A stretch of 19,534 nucleotides of DNA from Methylibium sp031393925 (lineage in GTDB: Bacteria > Pseudomonadota > Gammaproteobacteria > Burkholderiales > Burkholderiaceae_C): NCBI RefSeq assembly GCF_031393925.1, contig NZ_JANMWL010000288.1, forward strand, positions 1-19,534, written 5' to 3'. The translations under genes were made by a program, and so were the position numbers. The notes under the pieces are model-generated. The model was not told the origin of the DNA, did no database searches, and was given only the letters and a program-made list of their open reading frames with translations. This document shows positions 6,892 through 14,464 of the stretch, in pieces; positions within the stretch are counted from its first letter, which is position 1; every line of letters begins with the position of its first letter.

Positions 6892-7106
6892 GCGGCAGTC
6901 GTGACGCCGTATTCGAGCCGAACTTGCCGCCCCAGGCGCTGCGGCCGTCGCGGCCCGGGCGCCACGCCGGCCTTGCCGTCGATCTCGCACTCGCCGCGCT
7001 CGACCACCGGACTGAAGATTTAGTCGGCCGGATTGGCGCGCACGGCCGCGCTTGCGAGTCCGGCCAGCAACAACAGCGCGCATCGGGCGAGGAGCGGCAA
7101 TCTCAT
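6890..7106 (-). pseudogene. N-terminal remnant of the same conserved exported-protein gene
   Basis: The ATG at 7106 overlaps the lnt stop as ATGA and opens a 28-codon frame: a clean signal peptide (basic start, Leu-rich core, AVRA cleavage region) followed by NPAD and a TAA stop at 7020-7022. Read past the stop, the same frame gives IFSPVVERGECEIDGKAG. A neighbouring frame then gives RPGRDGRSAWGGKFG, and the first frame resumes with LEYGVT. Together these match the start of a conserved exported-protein family (ADEIFSPVVExGEREIxxKxG...RDG...GYGVT). So I see one nonsense codon and two frame changes within about 70 codons. Similarity ends near 6890, where the oxidase promoter begins. A C-terminal remnant lies at 1-186. 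The stop and frame changes are seen directly; the family match is from memory. Confidence 0.65.
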
Positions 7107-8689
7107 GGGGCGGTTTCGACTCGCTCTTGTCGCCGCCGCGCCAGCACCGCGGCCAGCAGACCGGCCAGGGCCGCCAGGCCGAGCGGCCACAGGCCCAGGT
7201 GCCCCGCCCACGCGGCAAATGGCGTGAGGCCGCTGCGCCCCTGTACCGGCCCTCGCAGCACGCCGCGGCTGTGCGGGGCCAGCGCATGCGTCACCACGCC
7301 GCGGTGGTCGATGATGACCGTGGCGCCGGTGTTGGTGGCGCGCACCATCGGCCGCTGCAGCTCGAGTGCACGCAGGCGCGAAATCTGCAGGTGCTGCGCG
7401 ATCGCGACCGACTCGCCGAACCAGGCGATGTTGCTGAGGTTGGCCAGCACGGTCGGCGCACCGAGCGGGTCGACGAAGCGTGCCGCCAGCTCCTCGCCGA
7501 ACAGGTCTTCGTAGCAGATGTTGGGGGCCACGCGCTGGCCCTGCACCGCGAAAGCGGGTGCCGCGAGCGGGCCGCGGTTGAAGTCGCCGAGCGGCATGTT
7601 CATCAGGTCGACGAACCAGCGAAAGCCCGGCGGGATGAATTCGCCGAAGGGCACCAGGTGGTGCTTGTCGTAGCGATAGAAACCGCGTGGGCCGTCGGCG
7701 GCAGCGCGCGACAGGCCGATCGCCGAGTTGGTGTAGCCGCTGGCGGCGTCGCCGAGGGGAATGCCGACCAGTGCGGCGCGCTCGCCGTCGGCGAACGCGC
7801 CGCGCAGTCCTTGCCAGAAGCCCTCGGGCAGTTGGGCCGGCAACACCGGGATCGCGGTTTCGGGGGCGATCACCAGGTCGGCGCGCGCAGCCAACAACTC
7901 GCCAACGGTCCAGGCGAGCGCCTCGGGCTGTCGAGCGGGCTCGAACTTTTCGTCCTGCGGCACATTGCCCTGCAGCAAGGCCACCGACAGCGTGCCGCTG
8001 GCCGCGGTGAAATCAAGCGGCAGGGCCGCCGGCAGCCACCACAGCGCGAGCGCAGCGACGCCAGCCCCGATGCGCTCGCGGCCTGGCCGCTCGACGGCGG
8101 TGGCAACGAACGCCGCGACGAATGCCGACCAGGCGCCGATGCCGTAGACACCGAGCCAGGGCGCCAGGCCGGCGAGCGCGCCGTCGACGTGCGCATAGCC
8201 GGCAGCGACCCACGGAAAGCCGGTGAACAGGACGCCACGCGCCAGCTCGGCCAGCAGCCATAGCGCCGCGAACAGCAAGGCGGCACCCCACCCCGAGGCA
8301 GGCCGCCAGCGCACCCACGCCGCCATGGCCGCGGCAAGGTAGAGCGACAGAAAGCCGCACAGCAGCAACACCGCCAGCGCCGCCAGCCAGGCCGGCATGC
8401 CGCCGTAGCGGTGCATGCTGATGAAGAGCCACCACACGCCGCCGCCCAGCCAGGCCACGGAAAAGGCGCCGCCCAGCGCGGCGGCATGCCCCGGCAGCCG
8501 GGTGCCCGCCACGCGCCACGCCAGCAGCGCGACGCACGCCGCTTGCAGCCAGCCGGCCGCGACCGGGGGCGCAAACGAGAGCGCGTGAAGCGCGCCGGCC
8601 GCGAGCAGCAGCAGCAACTCGGTGGCCAACGGCCAGGCCCGGCTTTGCAGCGGCGTGAAATCCGCCCCCGCCCCCGCCCCAGCGCTCAA
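7103..8689 (-). CDS. lnt: Apolipoprotein N-acyltransferase
   Basis: Inner-membrane enzyme that transfers a third acyl chain from phospholipid to the N-terminal cysteine of lipoproteins before their transport to the outer membrane. The 528-residue protein has an N-terminal membrane region (about 22-220) followed by a periplasmic nitrilase-type domain. The expected catalytic triad is visible: Glu277 in LVIAPETAIP, Lys342 in YRYDKHHLVPFGE and Cys392 in NICYEDLFGEE. A final hydrophobic segment near 495-518 precedes a basic tail. The start appears to be TTG, overlapping the corC stop (TTGA at 8689-8686), so translation is probably coupled. There is no ATG before the first membrane segments. Confidence 0.95.
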   Translation of the reverse strand: MSAGAGAGADFTPLQSRAWPLATELLLLLAAGALHALSFAPPVAAGWLQAACVALLAWRVAGTRLPGHAAALGGAFSVAWLGGGVWWLFISMHRYGGMPAWLAALAVLLLCGFLSLYLAAAMAAWVRWRPASGWGAALLFAALWLLAELARGVLFTGFPWVAAGYAHVDGALAGLAPWLGVYGIGAWSAFVAAFVATAVERPGRERIGAGVAALALWWLPAALPLDFTAASGTLSVALLQGNVPQDEKFEPARQPEALAWTVGELLAARADLVIAPETAIPVLPAQLPEGFWQGLRGAFADGERAALVGIPLGDAASGYTNSAIGLSRAAADGPRGFYRYDKHHLVPFGEFIPPGFRWFVDLMNMPLGDFNRGPLAAPAFAVQGQRVAPNICYEDLFGEELAARFVDPLGAPTVLANLSNIAWFGESVAIAQHLQISRLRALELQRPMVRATNTGATVIIDHRGVVTHALAPHSRGVLRGPVQGRSGLTPFAAWAGHLGLWPLGLAALAGLLAAVLARRRQERVETAP

Positions 8690-9600
8690 GCTTCAGGCGC
8701 CGGTCCCGGCGCGGGGGCCGCAGCGTCGGCGCGAATCACCTTGAACCAGCGCACCGCACCACCGCGCGCGAGCATCACTGCAAAGCGCAGCCCGCCGACG
8801 TCGACGGTTTCGCCGCGGCGCATGACGCGGCCGAGTTCGTGCGCGACCAGGCCGCCGATGGTGTCGAAATCGTCCTCCGACAGCGCGGTGTCGAACACCA
8901 TGTTGACCTCGGCGATGGCGGCGTCGCCGGCCACGCGCTGGCTGCCGTCGGCCAAGGTGAACACCCCCGAGGCGTGGTCCTTGTCGTCGAACTCGTCCTC
9001 GATCTCGCCGACGATCTCTTCGAGCACGTCTTCGATGGTCAGCAGGCCGGCGGTCGTGCCGAACTCATCGATGACGATGGCGAGATGATTGCGGTTGGAG
9101 CGGAAATCGCGCAGCAACTCGTTGAGGCCCTTGGTCTCGGGCACGAAGGTGGCCGGGCGCAGCAGGGCACGCAGGTTGAGTTCGGGCGAGCGCTGCAACT
9201 TGAGCAAGTCCTTGGCCATCAGTATGCCGATGACGTTGTCGCGCTCGCCGTCGAACACCGGGAAACGCGAGTGGCCGGTATCGATCACCATCGCCAGCAG
9301 CTCGTCGTAGGGCGCCTCGATGTCGAGCAGGTCCATGCGCGGGGTGGCCACCATCACGTCGCCGGCCGTCATGTCGGCCATGCGCAGCACACCCTCGAGC
9401 ATGATGCGCGACTCTGGCTCGATCAGCTGGCGCAACTCGGCATCGGCCAGCGTCTCGATCAGTTCGTCCTTGGAATCCGGGCCGGGCGCGAGGAACTCGA
9501 CGATGCGCTCGAACAGACTGCGCTTGTCGCCGGTTTTGTCGGCATGCGGCGACGCCTTGTCGCCTGCGCGAGCAGGTCGACTTGGATGGGGCTCGGACAC
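8686..9600 (-). CDS. corC: CorC/YbeX-family CBS-domain protein (HlyC/CorC)
   Basis: A 304-residue cytoplasmic protein of the CorC/YbeX family, linked in enterobacteria to magnesium/cobalt efflux and to ribosome-associated functions. A CBS pair spans about 75-195 (VMVATPRMDLLDIEAPYDEL; SRFPVFDGERDNVIGILMAK; HLAIVIDEFGTTAGLLTIED). It is followed by an acidic linker (EEIVGEIEDEFDD) and a C-terminal CorC_HlyC domain from about 210 to 290, with FDTIGGLVAHELGRVMRRGE. There is no membrane segment. The open frame extends further upstream, but that stretch is not conserved in character; GTG at 9600 gives a family-like start, without a clear ribosome binding site. The corC-lnt pairing is standard in beta- and gamma-proteobacteria. 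Confidence 0.93.
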   Translation of the reverse strand: MSEPHPSRPARAGDKASPHADKTGDKRSLFERIVEFLAPGPDSKDELIETLADAELRQLIEPESRIMLEGVLRMADMTAGDVMVATPRMDLLDIEAPYDELLAMVIDTGHSRFPVFDGERDNVIGILMAKDLLKLQRSPELNLRALLRPATFVPETKGLNELLRDFRSNRNHLAIVIDEFGTTAGLLTIEDVLEEIVGEIEDEFDDKDHASGVFTLADGSQRVAGDAAIAEVNMVFDTALSEDDFDTIGGLVAHELGRVMRRGETVDVGGLRFAVMLARGGAVRWFKVIRADAAAPAPGPAPEA

Positions 9601-9638
9601 GGCGGGAGGTGCCTGGAGTGGGTACCGGACAAGAATAA

Positions 9639-9732
9639 CCCAGGGTGATGTCGGCCCTGGGCGCACCGCTGGCGTGCTCGCGCGGGCGCCGGCCCGCCGC
9701 TTGCTTGACAGCCCCGGGGCCTTGATTGACAG
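9639..9732. promoter_or_regulatory. Divergent intergenic region with inverted and direct repeats
   Basis: The 184 bp between the divergent corC and COG0523 genes hold three ordered sequence elements. A perfect 7-bp inverted repeat CCCAGGG / CCCTGGG lies at 9639-9661. A 10-bp palindrome GCCCCGGGGC lies at 9711-9720. Two copies of TTGACAG at 9705-9711 and 9726-9732 start exactly 21 bp apart and flank that palindrome. The first TTGACA could be a -35 element, but the hexamer 17 nt further (GACAGT) is a poor -10. No Zur-like AT-rich palindrome is visible. Confidence 0.35.
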
Positions 9733-9784
9733 TCGCCCACCCTCACCTTCGGTGACCGCTTCGCAGCCCCTTGCACACGCCACC

Positions 9785-10822
9785 ATGTCACTCATCCCCG
9801 CCACCATCCTCACCGGCTTTCTGGGCTCGGGGAAAACCACGCTGCTCAAGCGCGTGCTGTCCGAGGCCCACGGCCAGAAGATCGCCGTGATCGAGAACGA
9901 GTTTGGTGAGGAAAACATCGACAGCGACATCCTGGTCTCCGATACCAAGGAACAGATCGTTCAGATGAGCAACGGCTGTATCTGCTGCACCATCCGCGAG
10001 GATCTGCGCGCCACCTTGACCGACCTGGCCGAGCGGCGCCGCAAGGGCGAGCTCGAGTTCGACCGCATCGTGATCGAAACCACCGGCCTGGCCGACCCTG
10101 GTCCGGTGGCGCAGACCTTCTTCATGGACGACGAGATCGCCGAAAGCTACCTGCTCGACTCGATCCTCACGCTGGTGGACGTGAAGCACGCGCAGCAGCA
10201 GCTCGACGACCGCCAGGAAGCGCGCCGCCAGGTGGGTTTTGCCGACCAGATCTTCCTGAGCAAGACCGACCTGGTCGCGCCGGGGGACACCGAGGCGCTG
10301 GTCCAGCGCTTGAAGCGCATGAACCCGCGCGCGCCGCTCAAGGCCGTGCATTTCGGCGAGGTGGCGCTTAGCGAGGTGTTCGACCTGCGCGGCTTCAATC
10401 TCAACGCCAAGCTGGAAATCGACCCCGACTTCCTGAAAGCCGACGACGATCACGATCACGATCGCGGCCACGATCACGAGCATGGCGAACACTGCGACCA
10501 CCCGTCGCACCACCATGCCCACGACGACGACGTGAAGAGCTTCGTGTTTCGCGCCGAGCGGCCCTTCAACCCGGCCAAGCTCGAAGAATTCCTCGGCACC
10601 ATGGTCAACATCTACGGCCCGCGCATGCTGCGCTACAAGGGTGTGCTGCAGGTGCAGGGGTTCGATCGCAAAGTCATTTTCCAGGGCGTACACCAGCTGA
10701 TGGGCAGCGACGTCGGGCCGGCCTGGGCCGAGGGCGAGGCGCGCACGAGCAAGATGGTGTTCATCGGCATCGATCTGCCCAAGGACATCTTCGACCAGGG
10801 TCTGGCGCAATGCCTGATGTAA
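9785..10822 (+). CDS. COG0523 (CobW/YeiR-type) G3E GTPase, probable zinc metallochaperone
   Basis: A 345-residue GTPase of the COG0523 branch of the G3E family, which deliver metals, often zinc, to client proteins. Visible are the Walker A GFLGSGKTT (11-19), the family metal-binding signature GCICC (64-68), ETTGLADP (98-105) and the base-recognition motif SKTD (159-162). A His/Asp-rich loop at about 222-247 holds many HD and HH pairs and likely binds metal. The C-terminal CobW_C domain runs from about 251 to 340. The ATG at 9785 is where similarity to the family begins. It lies 126 bp upstream of dksA on the same strand. The client protein and metal are not determined by sequence. Confidence 0.92.
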   Translation: MSLIPATILTGFLGSGKTTLLKRVLSEAHGQKIAVIENEFGEENIDSDILVSDTKEQIVQMSNGCICCTIREDLRATLTDLAERRRKGELEFDRIVIETTGLADPGPVAQTFFMDDEIAESYLLDSILTLVDVKHAQQQLDDRQEARRQVGFADQIFLSKTDLVAPGDTEALVQRLKRMNPRAPLKAVHFGEVALSEVFDLRGFNLNAKLEIDPDFLKADDDHDHDRGHDHEHGEHCDHPSHHHAHDDDVKSFVFRAERPFNPAKLEEFLGTMVNIYGPRMLRYKGVLQVQGFDRKVIFQGVHQLMGSDVGPAWAEGEARTSKMVFIGIDLPKDIFDQGLAQCLM

Positions 10823-10849
10823 TTCGCATGGAGCGGCTCGACGCGTCGC

Positions 10850-10855
10850 TACAAT
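10850..10855 (+). promoter_or_regulatory. Possible -10 element of the dksA promoter
   Basis: TACAAT followed by GCG matches a common -10 pattern in beta-proteobacteria and lies about 94 nt upstream of the dksA GTG. No convincing -35 hexamer sits 16-18 nt before it. The gap between the two genes is long enough for an independent promoter. Confidence 0.35.
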
Positions 10856-10902
10856 GCGCGGCGCCCGAGCACGGCCCGGCAGCGGCGGCATGCCATACAC
10901 AA

Positions 10903-10930
10903 CAGGTATGACCGCGCAGGTATGAACCGC
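10903..10930 (+). repeat. Short tandem duplication in the dksA leader
   Basis: CAGGTATGACCGC (10903-10915) is followed one base later by CAGGTATGAACCGC (10917-10930), two near-identical units in tandem. The second contains an ATG in frame with dksA but without a ribosome binding site. The better-placed site, GAGGAG at 10934-10939, precedes the GTG at 10949. Confidence 0.6.
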
Positions 10931-10948
10931 CGTGAGGAGAACTCCGCT

Positions 10949-11908
10949 GTGAGCAAGACCCCGGCCAAGACCGCGACCAAGACCGCGACCCGTCCCGCCG
11001 CCAAGCAGGCGAAGGCCCTGCCCGCCGTCAAGCCAGCGGTCAAGGGCACCAAGCTCGCCACGAAAGCGCGGGACTTGCCAGCCGCCAAGTCCGCTGCAAA
11101 GTCAGCCGTAAAGCCAGCTGCAAAGCCGGTCGCCAAGAAAACATCCTCTCCTGCGCCCGTCAAGGCGCTGGCCAAACAACCGAGTGGCAAGCCGACCGCC
11201 CCCGCGCCGGCTGCCCACAAGAAACCGACCGCCGCCGCCCCCGTGACGAAGGCCTCGGCCAAGACCGTGACTGCCCCGACCCCTCCCCAAGAGATCGCCC
11301 CGAAAAAAGCGCCTTCCAAGCCGGCCACCAAGCTGCGCTCCTCGCGCGCAGCGCACGCCCAGCCGGTCGACCTGCATCCGCCGTCGGTGCCGCTGCCGCC
11401 ACCGAGTCGTCCGCCGCCCAGCAACGTGATCGACCTGCCGCGTCCGGTGCGCAAGATTGACCCGAAGCTCGCCAACGTCTGGAAGACCAAGGCCGGCCGT
11501 GACCTGAGCGAAGACGAGCTGATGTCGATGCCCGACGCCGAGTACATGAAGGACAAGCAGCTCGATTTCTTCCGCACGCGGCTCATGCAGCAGAGGAACG
11601 ACCTGCTCGACAACGCCGGCGAAACCACCGAGCACCTGCGCGAAGACACCTCGATCGTGCCCGACCCGGCCGACCGCGCCACCATCGAGGAAGAGCATGC
11701 ACTCGAGCTGCGCACGCGCGACCGCGAACGCAAGCTACTCAAGAAGATCTCGCAGTCGATCGCGCGCATCGAAGCCGGCGACTACGGCTTTTGCGACGAG
11801 ACCGGCGAGCCGATCGGCCTGGGCCGCCTGCTCGCGCGCCCGACCGCCACGCTGTCGCTCGAGGCCCAGCAGCGCCGCGAGATGAAGCAAAAGATGTTCG
11901 GCGACTGA
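10949..11908 (+). CDS. dksA: RNA polymerase-binding transcription factor DksA with long basic N-terminal tail
   Basis: DksA binds the RNA polymerase secondary channel and, with ppGpp, controls rRNA and amino-acid promoters. The last 150 residues form the DksA fold: a coiled coil with the tip motif DPADRA (key Asp239, Asp242, Ala244 counted from the GTG) and LELRTRDRERKLLKKI. The zinc-finger region GFCDETGEPIGLGRLLARPT keeps only one cysteine (Cys282), so it probably does not bind zinc, as in other beta-proteobacterial DksA. The first roughly 165 residues are low-complexity Lys/Ala/Pro, like histone H1-type bacterial proteins, ending in a Pro-rich stretch. At 319 residues it is about twice the usual DksA length. 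GTG at 10949 is preferred over ATG at 10922 because of GAGGAG 9 nt upstream. Confidence 0.92.
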   Translation: MSKTPAKTATKTATRPAAKQAKALPAVKPAVKGTKLATKARDLPAAKSAAKSAVKPAAKPVAKKTSSPAPVKALAKQPSGKPTAPAPAAHKKPTAAAPVTKASAKTVTAPTPPQEIAPKKAPSKPATKLRSSRAAHAQPVDLHPPSVPLPPPSRPPPSNVIDLPRPVRKIDPKLANVWKTKAGRDLSEDELMSMPDAEYMKDKQLDFFRTRLMQQRNDLLDNAGETTEHLREDTSIVPDPADRATIEEEHALELRTRDRERKLLKKISQSIARIEAGDYGFCDETGEPIGLGRLLARPTATLSLEAQQRREMKQKMFGD

Positions 11909-11939
11909 CCGGCCAATGCTCGCCTGACGGACTGCGCCG

Positions 11940-13781
11940 ATGGTCGACACCAAGCACGATTCCAAGCCCGATTCCAAGGACGGCAGCACCAGCTTCTTTC
12001 GCAAGGTGGTGAAGTTCGTCGCCAATCCGGCGACCGACTGGACCGAGCTGACGGCGCCACCCGAGGAGCCGATACAAAACGGCTACGCCAAGAGCGAGCT
12101 CAAGGCGATGATCGAGCGCAAGCGCCGCAACGACTTCGTGCGCAAGCGCGAGTTCGACATGCTGCGCAAGATCCGTCGCGAAGGCCTGCCGGCCGATGGC
12201 CTGTCAGGCATGCAGGGCACGTCTGATCTCGACGACTCGGATCAGCCCCGCTCCAGCGTGGCGCGCCCGGATGACGCGGTGGTCAAGGCCAAGATCGATG
12301 AGATCGAACAGCAGATGGACGGCGAGGTGAGCGGCCGCCGCAGCCAGATCACCCACACACCCTCGTTCTACACCGCCCCGACGGCGCAGGGCCGCTTCGA
12401 CGAACAGGCGCCGGCGCTCAACCAGCCGTTCAGCAACGATGCGCCCTCCGATGCGGGGCCGGACACGCAACCATCGGAGTCACCCGCGGCGGCCTCTGCC
12501 TTGCCGAGCAATGCGCTGGCTTGGGATTCGACGTTGACCGAGGCGCGTGCTGCGTCCGCATCGCCGGTTGCAGCGGGGCCCACAGCGCCGGCCCTTGCGT
12601 CGAGCGTGTCGGCATCGCCGATCCGCGGGCCGGCACTGGGCCCGGCGGCCGCAACCAATTTTGGCGGCCCCCTGGGCGTCGAGGTCAACGACGTCGCCCC
12701 CGACCCCGAGCTTGACGAGGCGGTCATCTCCTTCGCCAATGCCGAGTTCGAAGCCTGCGAGCGCTCCATCAACGAGCTGATCTCGTCGCGCGGTACGCGC
12801 AGCAACCACGCCGAAACCTGGCTGGTGCTGTTCGACCTGTACCGCGCCACCGGGCAGCAGATGCCCTTCGAGAGCCTGGCGCTCGACTACGTTCAGCGCT
12901 TCGGTTGGTCGGCGCCGCAGTGGTTCTCGATACCGCAGTTGGTGGCGGCGGCCGAGGCGCAGTCGGGCGGTGCGGCGCGCGGCGGTGCGGTGCGCGTCGA
13001 GGGCAACGTCGGCTGGATCGCGCCGGGACGCATTGATGTCGACGCTGTGACGCAGTTGCGCGCCAAGACGCTGCAGATGCCGATGCCCTGGGTGCTCGAC
13101 TGGAGCCCGGTGGCTTCCATCGAACTCGACGCTTGCAGCGACCTGATCAGGCTGCTGCACCACTGGAGCACGCAAGCGATCCAGATGCGCTGGATGAATT
13201 CCGAGCGCGTGCTGACGGTGCTTGCCGAGGCTGCGCCCACGGGTTCCCGTGATGCCGACCCGGTGCTCTGGTTGCTGCGCCTGGAGATGCTGCGCATGTC
13301 GAACCGGCCCGACCAGTTCGACGAAGTGGCGATCGACTACTGCGTGACCTACGAGGTCTCGCCGCCGTCGTGGGAGCGGCCTCTGTCGAGCGTCAAGCGT
13401 GCCGACACCGGCGGCGTCACGCTCAATTCCCGCGCCATGGTGACCGAAATCTCGACCGGCTTCGCCGAATCGCAGGTGCTCGAAGAAACCGGCGGCATCC
13501 GCAGCGCCGCCGTCGAGCTCTCGGGCCAGCTGGTGGGCGACATCGGCGACGTGCTGAGGCAACTCGAGGCCAAACTCGGCGGCGCCGGGGTTGTCAACAT
13601 CAACTGTTCGCGGCTGATTCGCATGGATTTCTTGGCCGCAGGCGATTTGCTCAACTGGGTGCTCAACCGCCGCACCGAGAACCGGCTGGTGCATTTCGAC
13701 GAGACGCACCGCCTGCTGGGCCTGTTCTTCAACGCGATGGGCATCAGCGAGCATGCCCGCGTAAGGGCACACACCGTTTGA
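11940..13781 (+). CDS. Tandem STAS-domain protein with helical repeat-like middle, unknown function
   Basis: A 613-residue cytoplasmic protein. Residues 1-80 include a basic helix (ELKAMIERKRRNDFVRKREF), 81-250 are Ala/Pro/Ser-rich and probably disordered, and 255-330 resemble the helical segment seen in FimV-type or TPR proteins (ISFANAEFEACERSINELI; AETWLVLFDLYRATGQ). Residues about 350-430 look like a degenerate STAS fold (PWVLDWSPVASIELDACSDL), and 519-610 like a clear second STAS domain (VVNINCSRLIRMDFLAAGDL). STAS domains bind partners in anti-sigma switches and lipid or transport control; no kinase partner is encoded here. It follows dksA by 31 nt and precedes hslV by 67 nt, all on the plus strand, so shared transcription is likely. 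Its function is unknown. Confidence 0.85.
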   Translation: MVDTKHDSKPDSKDGSTSFFRKVVKFVANPATDWTELTAPPEEPIQNGYAKSELKAMIERKRRNDFVRKREFDMLRKIRREGLPADGLSGMQGTSDLDDSDQPRSSVARPDDAVVKAKIDEIEQQMDGEVSGRRSQITHTPSFYTAPTAQGRFDEQAPALNQPFSNDAPSDAGPDTQPSESPAAASALPSNALAWDSTLTEARAASASPVAAGPTAPALASSVSASPIRGPALGPAAATNFGGPLGVEVNDVAPDPELDEAVISFANAEFEACERSINELISSRGTRSNHAETWLVLFDLYRATGQQMPFESLALDYVQRFGWSAPQWFSIPQLVAAAEAQSGGAARGGAVRVEGNVGWIAPGRIDVDAVTQLRAKTLQMPMPWVLDWSPVASIELDACSDLIRLLHHWSTQAIQMRWMNSERVLTVLAEAAPTGSRDADPVLWLLRLEMLRMSNRPDQFDEVAIDYCVTYEVSPPSWERPLSSVKRADTGGVTLNSRAMVTEISTGFAESQVLEETGGIRSAAVELSGQLVGDIGDVLRQLEAKLGGAGVVNINCSRLIRMDFLAAGDLLNWVLNRRTENRLVHFDETHRLLGLFFNAMGISEHARVRAHTV

Positions 13782-13848
13782 GCCCGGGCGCAGCGACACA
13801 CCCGAGCCTGCCCGTTGAACTCGGCGCCGCCGGCCCGATCTGCCCCTG

Positions 13849-14385
13849 ATGGACTCCTACCACGGCACCACCATCCTCAGCGTGCGGCGCGGTCAGCAGG
13901 TCGCGCTCGGCGGCGACGGGCAGGTCACGCTCGGTCACATCATCGTCAAGGCCAGCGCGCGCAAGGTGCGCACGCTCTTCAACGGCCAGGTGCTGGCGGG
14001 GTTTGCCGGCGCGACCGCGGACGCCTTCACGCTGTTCGAGCGCTTCGAGGCCAAGCTCGAGAAGCACCAGGGGCAACTCGCCCGGGCCGCCATCGAACTG
14101 ACCAAGGACTGGCGTACCGACCGCGTACTGCGCCGGCTCGAAGCGATGCTGGCCGTGGCCGATCGGCAGACTTCGCTCATCATCACCGGCAACGGCGACG
14201 TGCTCGAACCCGAGTACGGCATCGTCGCCATCGGCTCCGGCGGCGCCTATGCCCAAGCAGCCGCCCGCGCCCTGCTGGTACACACCGAGATGGCGCCGCG
14301 CGAGCTGGTCAAGAAGTCACTCGAAATTGCCGGCGAGCTGTGCATCTACACCAACCAGCAGCACACGATCGAGGTGCTGGAATGA
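13849..14385 (+). CDS. hslV: ATP-dependent protease subunit HslV
   Basis: Proteolytic subunit of the HslUV (ClpYQ) protease, an N-terminal threonine hydrolase that forms two stacked hexamer rings in the cytoplasm. The 178-residue protein starts MDSYHGTTILSVRRG. Thr7, after Gly6, is the expected catalytic residue exposed by processing of a short propeptide, as in other beta-proteobacterial HslV. Conserved blocks include ALGGDGQVTLG, VLAGFAGATADAFTLFERFE, DWRTDRVLRRLEAM, LIITGNGDVLEPE, AIGSGGAYAQAAARAL and ELCIYTNQQHTIE. A short perfect hairpin (GCCCGG / CCGGGC) follows the stop at 14386-14399. Its partner hslU starts 79 nt downstream. Confidence 0.97.
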   Translation: MDSYHGTTILSVRRGQQVALGGDGQVTLGHIIVKASARKVRTLFNGQVLAGFAGATADAFTLFERFEAKLEKHQGQLARAAIELTKDWRTDRVLRRLEAMLAVADRQTSLIITGNGDVLEPEYGIVAIGSGGAYAQAAARALLVHTEMAPRELVKKSLEIAGELCIYTNQQHTIEVLE

Positions 14386-14464
14386 GCCCGGTGCCGGGCC
14401 GCCACGAAGCGCGCGGGCTTCCCTGGCGCGATCGCTCGAGGTATGCCGCCAGCCAGGGTCTGTC

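Noticed and set aside
181..6900. Target-site duplication or terminal inverted repeats flanking the oxidase operon.
   Set aside because: Only trivial matches such as GCGGC were seen near both junctions, which is expected by chance in this GC-rich sequence.
9788..10900. A 370-codon minus-strand frame over the COG0523 gene.
   Set aside because: It mirrors a gene with clear GTPase and CICC motifs; the Val/Ala/His-rich translation is a shadow.
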